Part shown: one piece after another, positions 12,901 to 25,039 of the stretch
Position numbering within the stretch: position 1 is the first letter of the stretch
Layout: each line of letters begins with the position of its first letter
NCBI GenBank assembly: GCA_026545765.1
Contig: JAIFAC010000222.1
Location: forward strand, 62,001 to 126,000
DNA length: 64,000 nucleotides
Source: Plantago major
Lineage: Eukaryota > Streptophyta > Magnoliopsida > Lamiales > Plantaginaceae
Reading direction: 5' to 3'
The notes under the pieces: generated by a model
What the model was told of the DNA's origin: nothing
What the model saw: the letters and a program-made list of their open reading frames with translations, nothing else
Databases searched by the model: none
Position numbers and translations under genes: made by a program

Positions 12901-13378
12901 TTTCTGATACCTTTATAGCTAATACCGTTTGAGCACTTGAAGCTATCTGAGATCTTTTCTGGTGACTTTGCTAGTCTCTGGTTGATCGATTTCTTTCGAG
13001 AAAAAGTGACATGAGAGAATTTGCCGACTCTGCAATTCTACCCTTTTGAGAGGCGTGTACTTGTGGGTGTTTACACTTTCGGTGTTGTGTTTCTTTTCGA
13101 GAGGCGTTCAACAGTTTTGTTTTGACTTATTTTTCCCACAAAGGTTTAGTCCAAGCTGCCTTTCCTTTGTCAACAATCTTAGATCTTGACCGATACTATA
13201 GATTGCATGGGAACCATCTTGCTGAGTACTTACAAATGTTCTTCTTTCCTCACTCTTTTTCAGAGTGATAGAACAATCTGTCTGTGTATTCAGGCCAAGT
13301 CCTTTCTTTTCTGAAGGATCTCTTAAGTAAGATTGTACTTCAGTAAGAGTGTCACTAGCTTTGGCATAAGATTGAAAA
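9905..13378 (-). pseudogene. pol and C-terminal gag remnants of copy C
   Basis: Colinear with copy A: a compressed RNase H remnant (9905-10130), RT (10140-10620, matching 46075-46530), the integrase-RT linker and integrase (10800-11970), the GAG-pre-integrase segment (about 12030-12400), the protease active site Asp-Ser-Gly (codons at 12481-12489), then the Gag coiled-coil end to 13378. No long frame survives. The hydrophobic ORFs on the plus strand at 11370-11790 are shadows of integrase. Confidence 0.7.
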
Positions 13379-14870
13379 GTTTGACAAATTGTTCACACAC
13401 ACACTCGCATATACTACACACACACACCAATTCACACAAGTTTGACAATTTATGAGTTTTGATCAACTAGTAGTGATTTTCACGTGGTGTTTCCATATAT
13501 GATCATAGTTTTTCCATGTCTCACGAGCAATAAGGCTTTAGTGAGCGATAGCCGTATAGAAAGGAGTGAAAGAAAATAGTCGATATATGAGCGAATAAGA
13601 GTCTTGATTTGTGTTAGAGGTTGGACGAATAACTATGACATGTTGGATGGTCGACGGTAAGTGTTTTTGGTAACTTCGTTATTTAGTATCTTTGTAAATA
13701 ATTTTCGGTAACTTGTTGTTTGACAAATCGTGTTATTCTTGATATTATTGATATGGTGCTAGCGTATGACTATGAATATGTGGATTATATTGTGGAAGTG
13801 TGTTATGAAATGTGAAAATATACCGTGGTGTGCTATATATGTTGAATGTTCCCTTACGAATCGATGAAAAGCTTAAAAGTGCTTAATTGATGAATGATCA
13901 ATTGTTCCCATGTCTGGATGGGACATGTGTGTTGCTAAATTGCTCCCATATGCGGATGGGATAAATGCGATTGTTATGAAAAGATACTATTTTACGATAA
14001 AGTATTAGTGATATATTTATAAACATGATTATGTGATTTGCATTCATACGAGATAAGAGGATTATTATGCTTTGATGACCTTGAGTCATGTGTTTTCGCT
14101 TATGCGGATATCCATCCTTGGATGGACTACATGTGAAATATAGAATTCTAGATAATTTGGAATCTATATGAAATATAATTTCGACATGGGCTGGACTCAT
14201 TGAGTTCGATGAACTCCTCTGTTATCGTGATCACGAATTACTCTGGTAAATATGAGCCATAGCGGAAAAAGAAAATGACTAACACGTGCATTATTATTAT
14301 ATAAATGTGAATTATTTGAAATGCTTACATTTGGCGTGATGAGATTTCAAAGTGAACACCGTTGAAATCATGGAATAAATGGATTGGCGTGTTACGATTG
14401 AGAATTCTATATGTGTTACGATTGATGTGAATATATGTGACTAAAAGTGATGTGCTTACACGTTAAATGGTTTATTGCGGTTATTTTTACGGGTTATTAA
14501 ATGACACTTTCTTGATTATACTTCTTGAGCAACTCGTCCCGATTGCGATGTATTTTTATATAGCCTTTGAAGATAAGGACAAAGGAAAGGAGAGTGAGTA
14601 GAAGTAAAGTCATGCATCAAGGTCGGTATTGGTTTCCAATCCTTCTCCTCGGCTCGTCTTTTGCATATCATTCATGAAAAGACTTTTTGTTACTAAAAAT
14701 AATTTCTTTGCATGTGAAAATGTATTTTTGGCATGCAAATGTAAATGTGGTCAAAGTAATTACATTTAAAGCTTAGATGCGTCTAAATTATAATATTCTC
14801 GGTAATTATGCATGAAGGTGATAGGCGTCACAAGTACTTTGTTGACTTTGTAAGTGGTGATGACTAGAAA
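13379..14870. other. unassigned, non-coding
   Basis: AT-rich sequence that opens with a CA-rich microsatellite (about 13398-13440) directly at the truncation of copy C. Two similar phrases, CCCATGTCTGGATGGGA and CCCATATGCGGATGGGA, occur at about 13907 and 13946. It resembles LTR or UTR sequence of a gypsy element such as neighbouring H, but I could not find paired ends or a primer site. No gene is seen. Confidence 0.4.
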
Positions 14871-14879
14871 CAACTAAAG

Positions 14880-16440
14880 GAACATCGGCGTCTTTAAGAT
14901 CTCCTCCACCGAGCGTTGGTGGGAATTTCACTATCATCAAAAGTGGGCATTTGTTCCTTTGAGCCGGTGAAGCATAGGCTCTATCATTATTTCTCGAGAT
15001 GTTGTGCGGTCCTCTCCCTTGCATTTGTCTCCTCCAGTGGGCCTCCCTATAGCATTAATAACTCCGTTGTAGGGAAGGTTCTCCATTCCCACATCTTGAG
15101 TACCCGTGGTACCTTTGGGTATGGTGGGGTGGAATTTGCGGGAGGTGGCGGTAGATCTGCCGGAGGTTCAAACCACGCTCCTCCTTCTTTGTTCATTTCT
15201 CTGGTGGGAGGACTCTTCTTACCGTCGGTTCTTTCAACTTTCCGGTCCTTATCAACCCTTCTATTTTTGTTTTCAGCAGGATCTGATCTTGGTTGAGTGG
15301 CCTTTGTGTTTGTGAAACCTCGGTACTCCTTTGAAGCTTTGTTCCTCTTCTTGCTCCTTGTAGGTTTTGGCCATTGTATGTCTAAGTTTTCTCGACAATA
15401 GAGGCGAGATGTGGGATCTTGGTCTCTTTGATAGTATACTCGGCATATCTTCTTGGAGGGGTTCTATCCCTATGGAACTCCCTCCTGTCTCTAAATTCCT
15501 TCTTTTGTTCAAATTTTCCAGGCCAGGGAGGGGGTTCCTGTTTCATTGGTTCCTTTCCCTTTCTGGCCCCGGCTCTTATTGGAACATTTCTTCGGTACTC
15601 CTCACCATACAAGACTCCATCACGGATATCTTCCAAGTATTTCTCGGATGTGATTTCTTCATTGGAAATCTTCCTTACGAGATCGTCGTTGTAAGTAATG
15701 CATCTGGTGTCGGACCCGCTCTTTGATCTTTGTGAGGCTCGACTGGCGTGCTTGACATTGAAGCAGTCAAGGAAGGTTCTAAGATCTTCATGCTCTCTCT
15801 GGATTACCCCTGCCAAGTGCTCCCCTGATCTCTTTCTCTTCTTTGCTCTCTCGAACCTTTTAGGAAGAGAAAAGCAATATCCATAGGACTTGATGGAGCC
15901 ATTGGGCAAGAGGTCCACCAATCCATTGCTTCTCCAAAGAGAGTACTTGAGAAGTTAAGAGCCTTCATGTTGTCATTCAGGCCATTGGTCTCCATCTTGC
16001 TTTCATACCTAGTAAGGTGACCCAGGCAAGTATCTCCATAATAGTGCTCAAGATTTGGGATAATGGAGTCGGGATGCTTCTTTTCCTTCATATCTTATCA
16101 CATAAAGGGTTGGGGGCTCTAAGAGTCACCTTCTCATGTGCCTTCACCATCCTACTCGAGTAGCAATTTGGGTTTCCAAGGCCTTACATTGGACATAGAT
16201 GCGCTTTTCGGTTAGCCTCTCGCCCATCCTTGGGTTGATCGCCACATCTGGAGGAAGATCATCAGCGGAACTATCAAGATGTTCTCAACCACGTGGTCTC
16301 TCGGTCCATCTTTGAAAGAGCTCCGCGTCGGCTAGTTCGACTTGCCTTCGTGGTCTCATGGGACTTCTTTCACGGTGTTCTTGAAGCGGTTGCTCTCTAT
16401 TGAGGTTCCTTGTAGTCCTTAACCTTTTCTTGGAGCAGGT
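14880..16440 (-). pseudogene. Ty3/gypsy Gag remnant (Tat-like), element H
   Basis: Two overlapping frames (15804-16091 and 15382-15921, minus) encode a plant gypsy Gag core: HLTRYESKMETNGLNDNMKA, then GEAMDWWTSCP, then EDLRTFLDCFN. A charged Arg/Lys/Glu-rich tail follows (to about 15270), then a proline-rich stretch to 14880. The N-terminal part (16280-16440) contains a basic HRERSPMRPRRQ segment. I see no CCHC zinc knuckle, protease or RT, and no LTR or primer site. The frame shifts around 15900. The Tat-like assignment rests on the Gag pattern only. Confidence 0.6.
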
Positions 16441-17165
16441 TTGGGTTGAGCAAATAAGGAATGAAAAACATGCCGTTAAATCATACTTAACACACAAAGT
16501 ACACATGAGCATGATGTGGCATAAACAAGAGAGTTTGCACTTCCTAAAAGTCACACAAGTACATAATTTGCGGTACAATATTTTTTCATCGGCTAGGCTT
16601 GCTCACAGGCTTTTAGGCAGCGAATTAGAACAAACTTTCTATTTACAAGCGAAGCGAACTTAAAGAATTTAAACATGCAGCGCTAATAATCGAGATTAAT
16701 CAAAACTCGAGCATTAAATAGGTTTAGTACATGCGATAGGCGCTCGACTTGGGAGGCGTGCTTGACACTGAGACTCAAAACTAACGGACAACTCACAAAA
16801 GGCGGAAAAGAACACAAACAACTCGATCAATCTGAAGTCTAAAGAAACCAATAACCCCCTCCTCAAACAGAACTTGTGCTTTCCCTCGAGCAAGCGAGTG
16901 TAGAGAAAGAACAAATTGGTGAAAAGAGGACTTCCTTGATCGATGAAGCTTATTTTGGAATGCAAGGTACATGGAGAGTCTCCGGTTTCTTTCTTCTTCT
17001 TGTACGATCCACCACACTAGTACACACATAAAGAAGCCTACTACCTTTGTTTGATATGGAATTAGTAGTAGGAGAGTGGATATGGCATTGCGTGTATCTT
17101 GCTTCCCATTTACCTCAAGCGTGCATACTGCGCTCGTATGTGTTGATCGTCATCTTCACCGCTAA
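16441..17165 (-). other. 3' non-coding region of gypsy remnant G3
   Basis: Does not code. The stretch 16470-16730 resembles 35480-35770 in element G2, including GGTACAATATT, TCGGCTAGGCT and CTCACAGGCTTTT. This links G3 and G2 as relatives and marks this as 3' non-coding sequence. Its left edge abuts gag remnant H with no recognisable LTR. Confidence 0.5.
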
Positions 17166-18600
17166 CTAGAATGGCCTTCCAAGCAATACGAGCTCTGGCC
17201 CAGTCCTCTGCTCAGCCCTCAAAGACTGCGTAATGATAAAATCGGTGAGCACCTGTCCGCCTTTCAAACGTATGGTGACATTCTCAGCCAGACCCACTAG
17301 TCTACGCCAACTACCATCCACAAGCTGAACCATTGAATTCATGACTTTCAGTCCACTCAGTCCGAGCTCTTGATACAGGTTATATGGCATAACATTGGCC
17401 TTGGCTCACATTGTCTAATATGCCATATGTCTCTTCTGAGTTGCCAATCCTGATCGTCAAATCAAAGCTTCCGACACGTTTGGACTTGGGAGTGTCTATC
17501 TGGTTCACTACCACTGGTGGTATGTCAATCATGCTCTTAGTTACCTCTATCACTTGTCGAGGTGGAGAATGGTGTTGCCCGCTTCCGTGGGGCTTAGGTA
17601 CCTCGACTACTGTACCTTCCTTCGACACGGTAACCTCGACTGGCACATCAGTAATGACTGTGTTGGCCATTGCTGCCTCAACAGTCTCGTGACTCTGCTC
17701 TGACTCATCCTTCATCATTCTCTCTCCTAGCCTCTCCACTGTCTCTTCTAACCTTTGAACTATGGCTTCTAATGCATCTGACCTCTCAGCGGTAGCTAGA
17801 TGTATCATCGTCGAGTGTTGCATGGCAGCATGACAACTTTTAACGAACCCAATCAGCTCCTCCAAAAAACCTTCTAGAAGTTGTAACTCATGAAGGAAAT
17901 GTTCCGGGCAATTAGAGCCACTCAGTTTTGCGCGCTTGCTCCTATGCTCTGAGCTTTTTGCTATCCTCTCGAATACAACACTTAACTCGACAGTGATGCT
18001 CTCTCCCATCCATCCTCCACCGCCATATCTACGACTTGCGAAGACTTATGAAGACCATCAAAGAAGAACTAGTTTAAATCTGCTGCGATTACTAAAATGG
18101 TGATGGGGAACGATCTTGTAAGTCATGGAATCTCTCCCATGCTTCATAGAAGGGCTCACCTTGTTGCTGGCTAAACTGACTAATATGAGCTCTGAAGGCT
18201 ATAGTCATTTACAAGGGGTAGTATTTGGCCATGAAGGTTTGGAAGGCCTTGTCCCAAGTAATGATGCTTCCCTCTGTTAGGCCATTCATCCAAGTTAGGT
18301 GCCTTACAAAGAGACACATAGGGAAGATCTTGAGCCTCAAGTCATCGTCATTTACACCGTCAGGTTTCCCCAGTCCACATATAAAGTGCTCAATCTCCCT
18401 GAAAAAACCCATGACATCCTCATTTTCAAGTATGTAGAACCTTAGAAGCTGTTGGATGAGATGCCCCTTAATCTCAAGACCCCGCACATTAGATGGTGTG
18501 ACGATGGCGAGACGATGTGCACTTTTCACAGGTAGGAGAAGTGTGTACAAAGAAGGTTGCAACGCTATAGTCATATCTTCAAACCTGTGCTACAAGACAG
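17166..18600 (-). pseudogene. Gag-protease of gypsy remnant G3 (Athila-like)
   Basis: Read on the minus strand from about 18600, this begins with a Gag core: GSIITWDKAFQTFMAKYYPL, and further on QFSQQQGEPFYEAWERF in another frame near 18170. A linker with a Glu/Arg-rich helix follows (residues about 60-110 of the 17380-18009 frame), then a retropepsin-like domain, FDLTIRIGNSEETYGILD, continuing in a second frame as MPYNLYQELGLSGLKVMNS and ending LVLLGRPF. The catalytic triad region is disrupted: Asn-Val-Ser follows the Asp, with a frameshift. No RT, RNase H or integrase follows, as in G2. Confidence 0.65.
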
Positions 18601-18732
18601 ACACAACACCAGAACTACGCAAAGGTAAGCACATGTTAGTTAAAACAAGCACTCAGGACAGAAACATAAATAAAACAAGGAAAAAGAAATAACAAAAATA
18701 CTGTAACTAGAATTTGTAAACTTAGAAAAAAT

Positions 18733-20191
18733 TGAGTCCCGTGACGTAAAACTTGATGTGTCAAAATCAAAGTTTTAATATTGTTTACTAGCTAAGAGTT
18801 AATTGTCAACACTACGAAAACTTGTAGTGCAGTGAAGTTAACCCCGAGGTCGGTCTCGAAGGACTTAACTAAATTTGAGTTGCGTTCTGAATAGTAATAA
18901 CGATATGGAAGCGGTAAAAGTTTGTTTGCTTTGACGAATGATAATCTAACAAATCTGTGATCTAACTAGAAAACTGATTAATTGTGGAGATGAATATGTG
19001 AGAGGGAATTATGGTGTGGTGACAGAAAACAAGCTAGATGGCGAGGAAGCTTGAGCAATAATGATGTCGATTTACTCTAGTTATCAACGGGACACATCTA
19101 TGAATATTACATTGCTCTAGGATTTTCTAGGTAGACACCTTATATCGAGATAAGGTTAGAAGGACTATGACAATGAGCTAATGAAATTTTCTAGAAAACA
19201 TATAGCATTAGTGCGGCGTCGATTTCACTAAGCTACAATTAACAAGCTAATGTAGTTATTGTATTTGCAATGAACGATGAATTAGCAATCTCTAGGCGTT
19301 TTGTTATGAAAGATCAGTTGCATAATCCATTGGTGATTTTGGTGTTAAAACTCAATACACATAAGTACATACATATTTAATCAAAACAACACAGAATAAA
19401 TCGCATCTTATATATATTGAATTGCATGAACCCTAACTAGCAAGCATTGAATCCATCACCATCCCATGATTAGCGTGTTTAGCTACTCATGATATACGAA
19501 GACATAATCAACATTATATACAAACACACGATGGCGTAATCAATACTAAAAACCAAGAATCAAGAGTTGATACAATTTTACCCAATCGTGTCACAAACCA
19601 CAGGTAGAAATTGAAGAACTTGAATCAATCGGTGAAAAGTATGTAGAGTATGCTCCCGAACAAATATGAATCGTCAAATTACAAGAGAAATTGGTTCAAT
19701 TATCTCGATGTGGTGAGTAATTGCCTTGGAAATGTTCTAGGTTAAGAGAAAAAGATGTAAAAAGAATATCCATCTGATGGTGTTTTTGTTCTAACTCATA
19801 GAAAATGGGAAAAAGCAATTAGAAATGAATTAGGAAAGAATAAAAAAAGCAGCGTCGAAAACAACAGCTTACGCTTGATTCTTGACGGGCACTGGCGTCG
19901 CCGAAAGGTATCTGGCGTACACGGTACCACAGTGAGCCCGATCCGCACTGACTCCAACTTTGGTATTTTTGGCCTTCCGCTCCATTTCTATTATCCGTTT
20001 GTTGCATTGGAACTTCGTACTCACAGAATGCATATAAAATGCATCTTTTGTCTCCAAATCAGCGGTTTGACCAAATACCTACAAAACATACAAAATGACG
20101 TAACAAAACATTAATAAAACACATAAAAACTATACTTGAGAAGGCAATAAGGCGGTAAAAAGACCATGAGGCGATGTAAAATGGGTGATCA
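18733..20191 (-). repeat. LTR5, gypsy LTR (probable 5' LTR of G3)
   Basis: Minus strand begins TGATCACCC at 20191 and ends CGGGACTCA at 18733. Inside the 3' end lies the phrase CCCGAGGTCGGTCTCGAAGG (18842-18861), comparable to GAGGTCGGTCTCTCGG at 25791 in the G4 LTR and GATCGATCTCTAGGG at 57632 in G2. GTTTAGCTACTCATG near 19480 is also shared with the G2 LTR. A GGCGCC-type primer site is missing left of 18733, so a small deletion is inferred. A G-rich tract on its right could instead make it the 3' LTR of the element to the right. Confidence 0.5.
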
Positions 20192-20207
20192 AGTAGCATT
20201 CCCCATC
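20192..20207 (-). other. possible polypurine tract next to LTR5
   Basis: Minus strand GATGGGGAATGCTACT directly precedes TGATCACCC. This resembles the G2 arrangement (GGGGATTT|TGATGAGAC at 34672). If real, LTR5 is the 3' LTR of the element carrying the coiled-coil ORF. Confidence 0.35.
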
Positions 20208-20262
20208 TTCCTTAGCTTCATGGTCTTCTTCGGATCTTCTTCCTCTTCATAAACAAAAACAT

Positions 20263-21005
20263 TTGTGGTGGTGCCCTTACCCATTAACTTTTCTTTCTTC
20301 TCTTGTTCCTTGCTTCTTGCCTCTCAAGTTCCTCCTTTTCATCAAATTCATCCCGATTAATGCAAGGTGTTTTGTTCTTGTGGGTAGGTCAACTTCTCCA
20401 TCCGTGAGGTCGATGAAGTTAGCTTGTTCTCCCATTGAGCTCGACTTCTCCTCAATGATATGATTTTCTTCAGCAAGTACACCACTTGGCCTTAATCCTC
20501 CGGTAGTCTTCCTTGCATTTTCCTCACCCTTGGTTGATGCGATGGTTCTCCTACACATGTGTTGAAGTCACCCTTTCTTTTTTCCAAACTCCTCTTAGTA
20601 AAAGAGGTCACGGGCTCTCCTCAAATCTTCCTCCATCTCCTTGAGCCCTTGTGAGTCTTCCCTTGCCTTCTTGATTTTGCCTCTAGTTTGCAAGAACTCC
20701 AACTCCAACTTAGCTAACTTCTCCTCATGCTCTTATTGGAATCTTTGTTTTTCCCAATGGTACCATCCCTCGTGATCCATTGTCAAAGTCTAATAGTAAG
20801 TATGTGGGTAATTATCCTTATTCTTCTTGTCTCCATAGTCAATTCTAGCCAAAGGAGTCTCGTATTCACGAGATATGGATCGATGATGATCCTCAAGCTT
20901 GTGTGCCTCCTCAATTCATGTGATGATTCTTCTTCCCTAGCCTGCTACTTTCACCACGTTCAACCTTTTCAAAGCTTCGAACACTTGCCCTTCAACTCCA
21001 CCTTG
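20263..21005 (-). pseudogene. coiled-coil ORF remnant, gypsy second ORF
   Basis: Minus-strand reading gives FNQGGVEGQVFEALKRLN near 21000, IDYGDKKNKDNYPHTYY near 20840, then a heptad-rich helix HEEKLAKLELEFLQTRGKIK (about 20660-20735). A Thr/Lys-rich tail with FIDLTDGEVDL runs to 20277. Several stops occur. The position after the integrase of G4 and the spacer motif, and before a polypurine-like tract, matches the second ORF of Athila-type elements. I do not recognise a named domain. Confidence 0.5.
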
Positions 21006-21877
21006 GTTGAATTTCTTCATCATGTTCCTATGAATGGTGATGAAAAGTTTTTTAAATTAGTTCACATCTCCCCCAAACCTAATCGATGCAAGGTAGGTAG
21101 AACAAGCATGTTTCAGGACCTCCAAAATTCGTATAATGTGAAAATTAAGTCATGCATACTAATGAGTGAGAATGATAGATTAGGCATAGCATAGTTGATT
21201 ACTAGAACATGTATATTATCATTAATGCGAATTTCCGACCTTCCATGCTCAATGCGTATGTATCATCACATGCATTACGTGTACATAATCATATATCATG
21301 CGAATAGAAGTAGTGAGAAGAGGTAGAGTTGAAGAATCGTACCTTGAATCGCCGAAGAACTTGAATTCTTGAGATAAAAGCTAAATATAATGCTTATGCT
21401 AGAATGTAGTGCTTTTGTGCTTGCGAATTTGTGAGTTATAGAAGGTAGTGATGCATTTAACTAGGTTTAGAGTGATGAAAGTTAAGGGAAATTCATGCAA
21501 GAGCATTCCATAAACAAAAACCATGCGAAAGGAAATTTCAAAAAACCCAATAAGGCATGAAAATCGCAGAATCCTTGCACTCTCGATCGACAGTTGATTG
21601 ACGGAGGCTCATTGCCATTGTCATTGCGATCGAGTTACATCCGTCATCTTTTGCGCGTTCAATTTTTCCTCGTTTTCTTTAGTTTTTTCATTTTTACTTG
21701 GTTAATTTTGAAAAAGAACATTCTAAGAAATAGAAAACTAATGCAAAGGACTTATTTGTGCGAAATTGTTTTGAAAACATGAAGTGCATGGAATCTACGT
21801 GAAATGCAATTAACGTAAATACTTACAAACCGTTGGGTTGCCTCCCAACAAGCACTCGTTTATAGTCGTTAGCCTGA
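21006..21877 (-). other. post-integrase spacer of G4
   Basis: Non-coding. At 21833-21852 the plus strand reads TTGGGTTGCCTCCCAACAAG, the minus strand of a phrase commonly found downstream of plant Athila/Tat integrase. It is followed by CGTTTATAGTCGTTAG, also seen at 55213 in G2 as TGTTTATAGTCGTTAG. A purine tract (minus AGGTTTGGGGGAG) lies near 21067. I see nothing else in it. Confidence 0.55.
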
Positions 21878-23136
21878 CTATTCTTCGACTCTTAGCAAGT
21901 CCAACCTATACGTCTCCGTCTGGTTGGCATGTTGTTGATCTCTCGAGGTGTAGGGTTTAACTCTGTGCCCGTTCACCTTGAAAATTGCCCTTGATTTGTA
22001 GTCTAGCAGTTGGATTGTTCTGAATGGATATATCCTAAGGAGTTTGTATGGTCCTTTCCATTTGCTTCTCAACTTCCCTGGGAACCACTTCAGACGGTGA
22101 TCGTGAAACACTTCCAAGCCTACTTGATGCCTTGGGCACGATTTTCTTATCATGGTAAGCCTTTGTCTACTCCTTATATATCTTCGAGTTGACATAGGCC
22201 TAGTTCCGAATTTCCGTCAACTCATTGTGATCCAGCAATCTCTTCTTTCCGCTTGCATTTAAATCGCAGTTTAGAGTCTTGATGGCCCAACATGCCATAT
22301 GCTCTACTTCAAAAGGTAGATGACATGTCTTCCCATATAGAATCCTGTACGGACTTGCTCCAACACCATTTTATATGCTATTTTGTAGCCCGGAGGCGTT
22401 TGGCAAGGCATGCGACCAATCTTACGGCTTGGCTTCACCACTCTTTCAATATTGCCTTGATCTGTCTGTTGCTCACCTCCACTTACCTAGACGTTTGCAG
22501 ATGATATGGTGTTGCTATCCTGTGTCTAATGTGAAACTTGCGCATATATTCCGCGAACAACTTGTTGCAAAACTACGTACCTCCATCACTGATGATTGTC
22601 TTCGATGTCCCATATCTGGCGAATATATTCTCCTTGAGGAACTTCAGTACCACCAGTGCATCGTTTGTTCTCGTGGCTGCTACCTCGACCCACTTTGAGA
22701 CGTAGTCGACTGCAACCAGTATGTACTCGTTCCCAACTAACTTTGGAAAAGGTCCCATGAAATTTATTCCCCAGACATTGAAGATCTCTGCCACTAAGTT
22801 GGTAGTCATAGGCATCTCGTCCCTCTTGGTTATGCTCCCTGTCCTCTGGCACCTGTCACAATTCTTGCAGAAGTTTATTGCATCTCTGTAGATCGACTCC
22901 CAGTAGAATCCTGATTGAAGGATTTTGTGGGCAATTTTCCTTGGTCCATAATGCCCTCCACACATGAATTCATGACAGTGTCTTAGTATATTTTCTTGCT
23001 CATGCTCCAGGATGAATTTTTCGTAAACCATATCTCTTCCTTCCTTGAATAAATGCGGCGGATCCCAGATAAAACCCTTGCTCTTTGATATTAGAGCAAC
23101 TTTCTCTGCCATTGTCGGTCCTTCTTCAACCTCCAC
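21878..23136 (-). pseudogene. integrase of G4
   Basis: DDE integrase for inserting the cDNA. The frame 22573-23136 contains the zinc-binding His/Cys region ([11 protein letters not shown], then [12 protein letters not shown] with C-x2-C at residues 90 and 93). The core follows, [12 protein letters not shown] and TIISDGGT. The first catalytic Asp is replaced by Asn (codon 22762-22764). The segment with the third acidic residue is frame-broken (22200-22570). The C-terminal domain (21878-22195) reads RLKWFPGKLRSKWKGPYKLL and FKVNGHRVKPY, typical of Athila-type integrase ends. As it stands it is inactive. Confidence 0.75.
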
Positions 23137-23149
23137 TTGCGATAAAATT

Positions 23150-24540
23150 CACATTATTTGCATACCGGCTCCTTCTCAACTGAAAACTTGTTCCCCGGAA
23201 AATCATCATCAATCTCTTCTCCCTCATTGGGTGCGGTGTTTCTAGAGGTGATGCGCTATCGGTTCTCCTTCCTGGTTTGTCTACTATATTATAATCAAAT
23301 TGCTGTGAAGTACCCACGAATGAGTCTTAGCTTTGCATCCATTTTGCTATCGAGATGTCTTAGTCTTTGCGTGATCACTATGGATAATGACTTGATACCT
23401 GATGTAACCTGATGTAATTCTTTGCACATCGTTCATAGATTTGCTTGCGTAGTAGATTACTGAGCCTTATCCACCTTTTGTCCCAATCTTGCTCCAACAA
23501 AAATCGATGCATACATTATTTGTTGAATCTCCCGATTTGAATGCGGTCATAATCGGGAGGTTATTAACTTCTCTTCGGTGCTCCATGCTTTCATCTGATC
23601 TTCATCAATCAAACTTAACATCCTTCCTCGATAGATTGTTGAGAGGTTTGGCCTCCTTGACAAACCTTGATAAATCTCTGTGAAAATTGATGTGCCCCAA
23701 AGGATTGAAGTTCCTTGGCCTGGTTGGTGGCGGTAGCTTTGATATCGTCTCGACTTTTCTTCGTGCACTTTTATCCCTTCCTTTGAAATAATATGCCCTA
23801 GCACTATTCCTTCCTTCCCCATAAAGGTACTTTTTTCCCAGCTCAAAGTCAGATTTCATTCGATGCATATCTCCAGAACTAATGATTATTTCTGTAGATA
23901 GTCTTCAAATGAATTCCCAAACAATGAGAAGTTGTCCATGAATACCTCTATGAACTTCCCCACCATGTCGTTAAATATAGACAGAATGCATCTCTGGAAA
24001 TTATCTGGTGCATTGCATAATCTAAACGACATCCTTCTATAAGAAAATGTTCTGAAAGGGCAGGTAAAAGTAGTCTTCTACTGGTCTTCAAGTGCAATGG
24101 TGATCTGGTAGAATCGGATAGCCCGTCCGAAGCTTGATAATATCATGCCCGTTAGGCATCGACATTTGATCTATAAAGGGTAAGGGGAAATGGTCCGTCC
24201 TTGTAGCTGCATTCAATCTCCTATAGTCGATGCACATCCTGCATCCGGTAGCTATCCTTGTTGCAATGTTATCCTTTACCGTTATTCCTGACTTCTTAGG
24301 AACTACATGTACAGGACTCACCTAATTGCTACTCTTGATAGGGTAAATCAACCCATTATTCAGAAGTTTGTGGATCTCCTTCTTCACCACTTCCATTGCC
24401 ACTAGATTACGCCTCCTCGAGGTTGCCCTAGCGGCTTTGCTCCTTCTTCTAGTGTAATAGTATGCATGCATCTCACGGGCTAATCCCTTGATATCGGTTA
24501 TATCCCATCCTATTGCTTCTTTAAAACCTCTACTAACTTC
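23150..24540 (-). pseudogene. reverse transcriptase and RNase H of G4
   Basis: Minus strand. SPVHVVPKKSGI and RMCIDYRRLNAATRTDHFPL (24088-24321) are the N-terminal RT motifs. EGIVLGHIISKEGIKV (about 23800) and FVKEAKPLNNLSRKDVKF (about 23620) are the thumb and connection segments. RNase H sequence continues to about 23150 with frequent stops (PSIVYYASK-like signal near 23450, weak). At least three frameshifts occur, and the YxDD region near 23930 is not in an open frame. Confidence 0.7.
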
Positions 24541-25039
24541 TCCCTTGATCCTTAGTTAAAGATGAAGATATAATGATAGGAAAAAACTCGTGTCGGATAA
24601 GAAAAGCGTATTTGCGTGCTGCGGGTAGCTATTTCACTTCAGGTATTAACCTCAGCACTTCTTCCAATCCAAGGGCTGGTGGATCGTCCTTCTCCTGATT
24701 TTCTATTGTATCCACTGAATAGAGTTGCTCGATCTTCTCATAGTATTCTATGTCAAAATCTTCTCCATCTTTCCCAATATCCTCTCTCGATTCTCTTTCC
24801 TTCTTTTAGGAGTTCCCCCTTAGAATTGAAGTGCTTCTACTGTCGTTCCACCAACAAAGTATAGGTCTTATCTCCAGTATCAACTACGGCTTCCATCGAT
24901 GTAAATTTGGTGCGTCGATAAGTGTTCTCTTTTGTCCAGTACTCAAGAGTTCCAACGCTCATCCTATAACCCATTGTGCTTCCTCCCAGCACTTGCTTAG
25001 CAGAGCTCCCCATAAATGATCCCTTCAGAGCTACGTCTA

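Larger units (their letters stand above)
4965..13378 (-). mobile_element. Sirevirus copy C, 5'-truncated
   Basis: Minus-strand copy. On the plus strand it runs 3' LTR (4965-6588), polypurine tract, env-like gene, RNase H/RT, integrase, protease, and the coiled-coil end of gag. It stops near 13378 inside the sequence matching 50300-50340 of copy A, so the zinc knuckle, leader, primer site and 5' LTR are missing. The env-like N-terminus and most of RNase H are collapsed around 9600-10130. Coding regions are heavily broken. Confidence 0.8.

Noticed and set aside
13398..13440. CA repeat considered as a structural boundary element
   Set aside because: Ordinary microsatellite at a truncation point; nothing else supports a special role.
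14916..15726. Overlapping plus-strand ORFs (Gly/Ser/Leu-rich)
   Set aside because: Antisense to the gag remnant H, which has recognisable Gag motifs on the minus strand.
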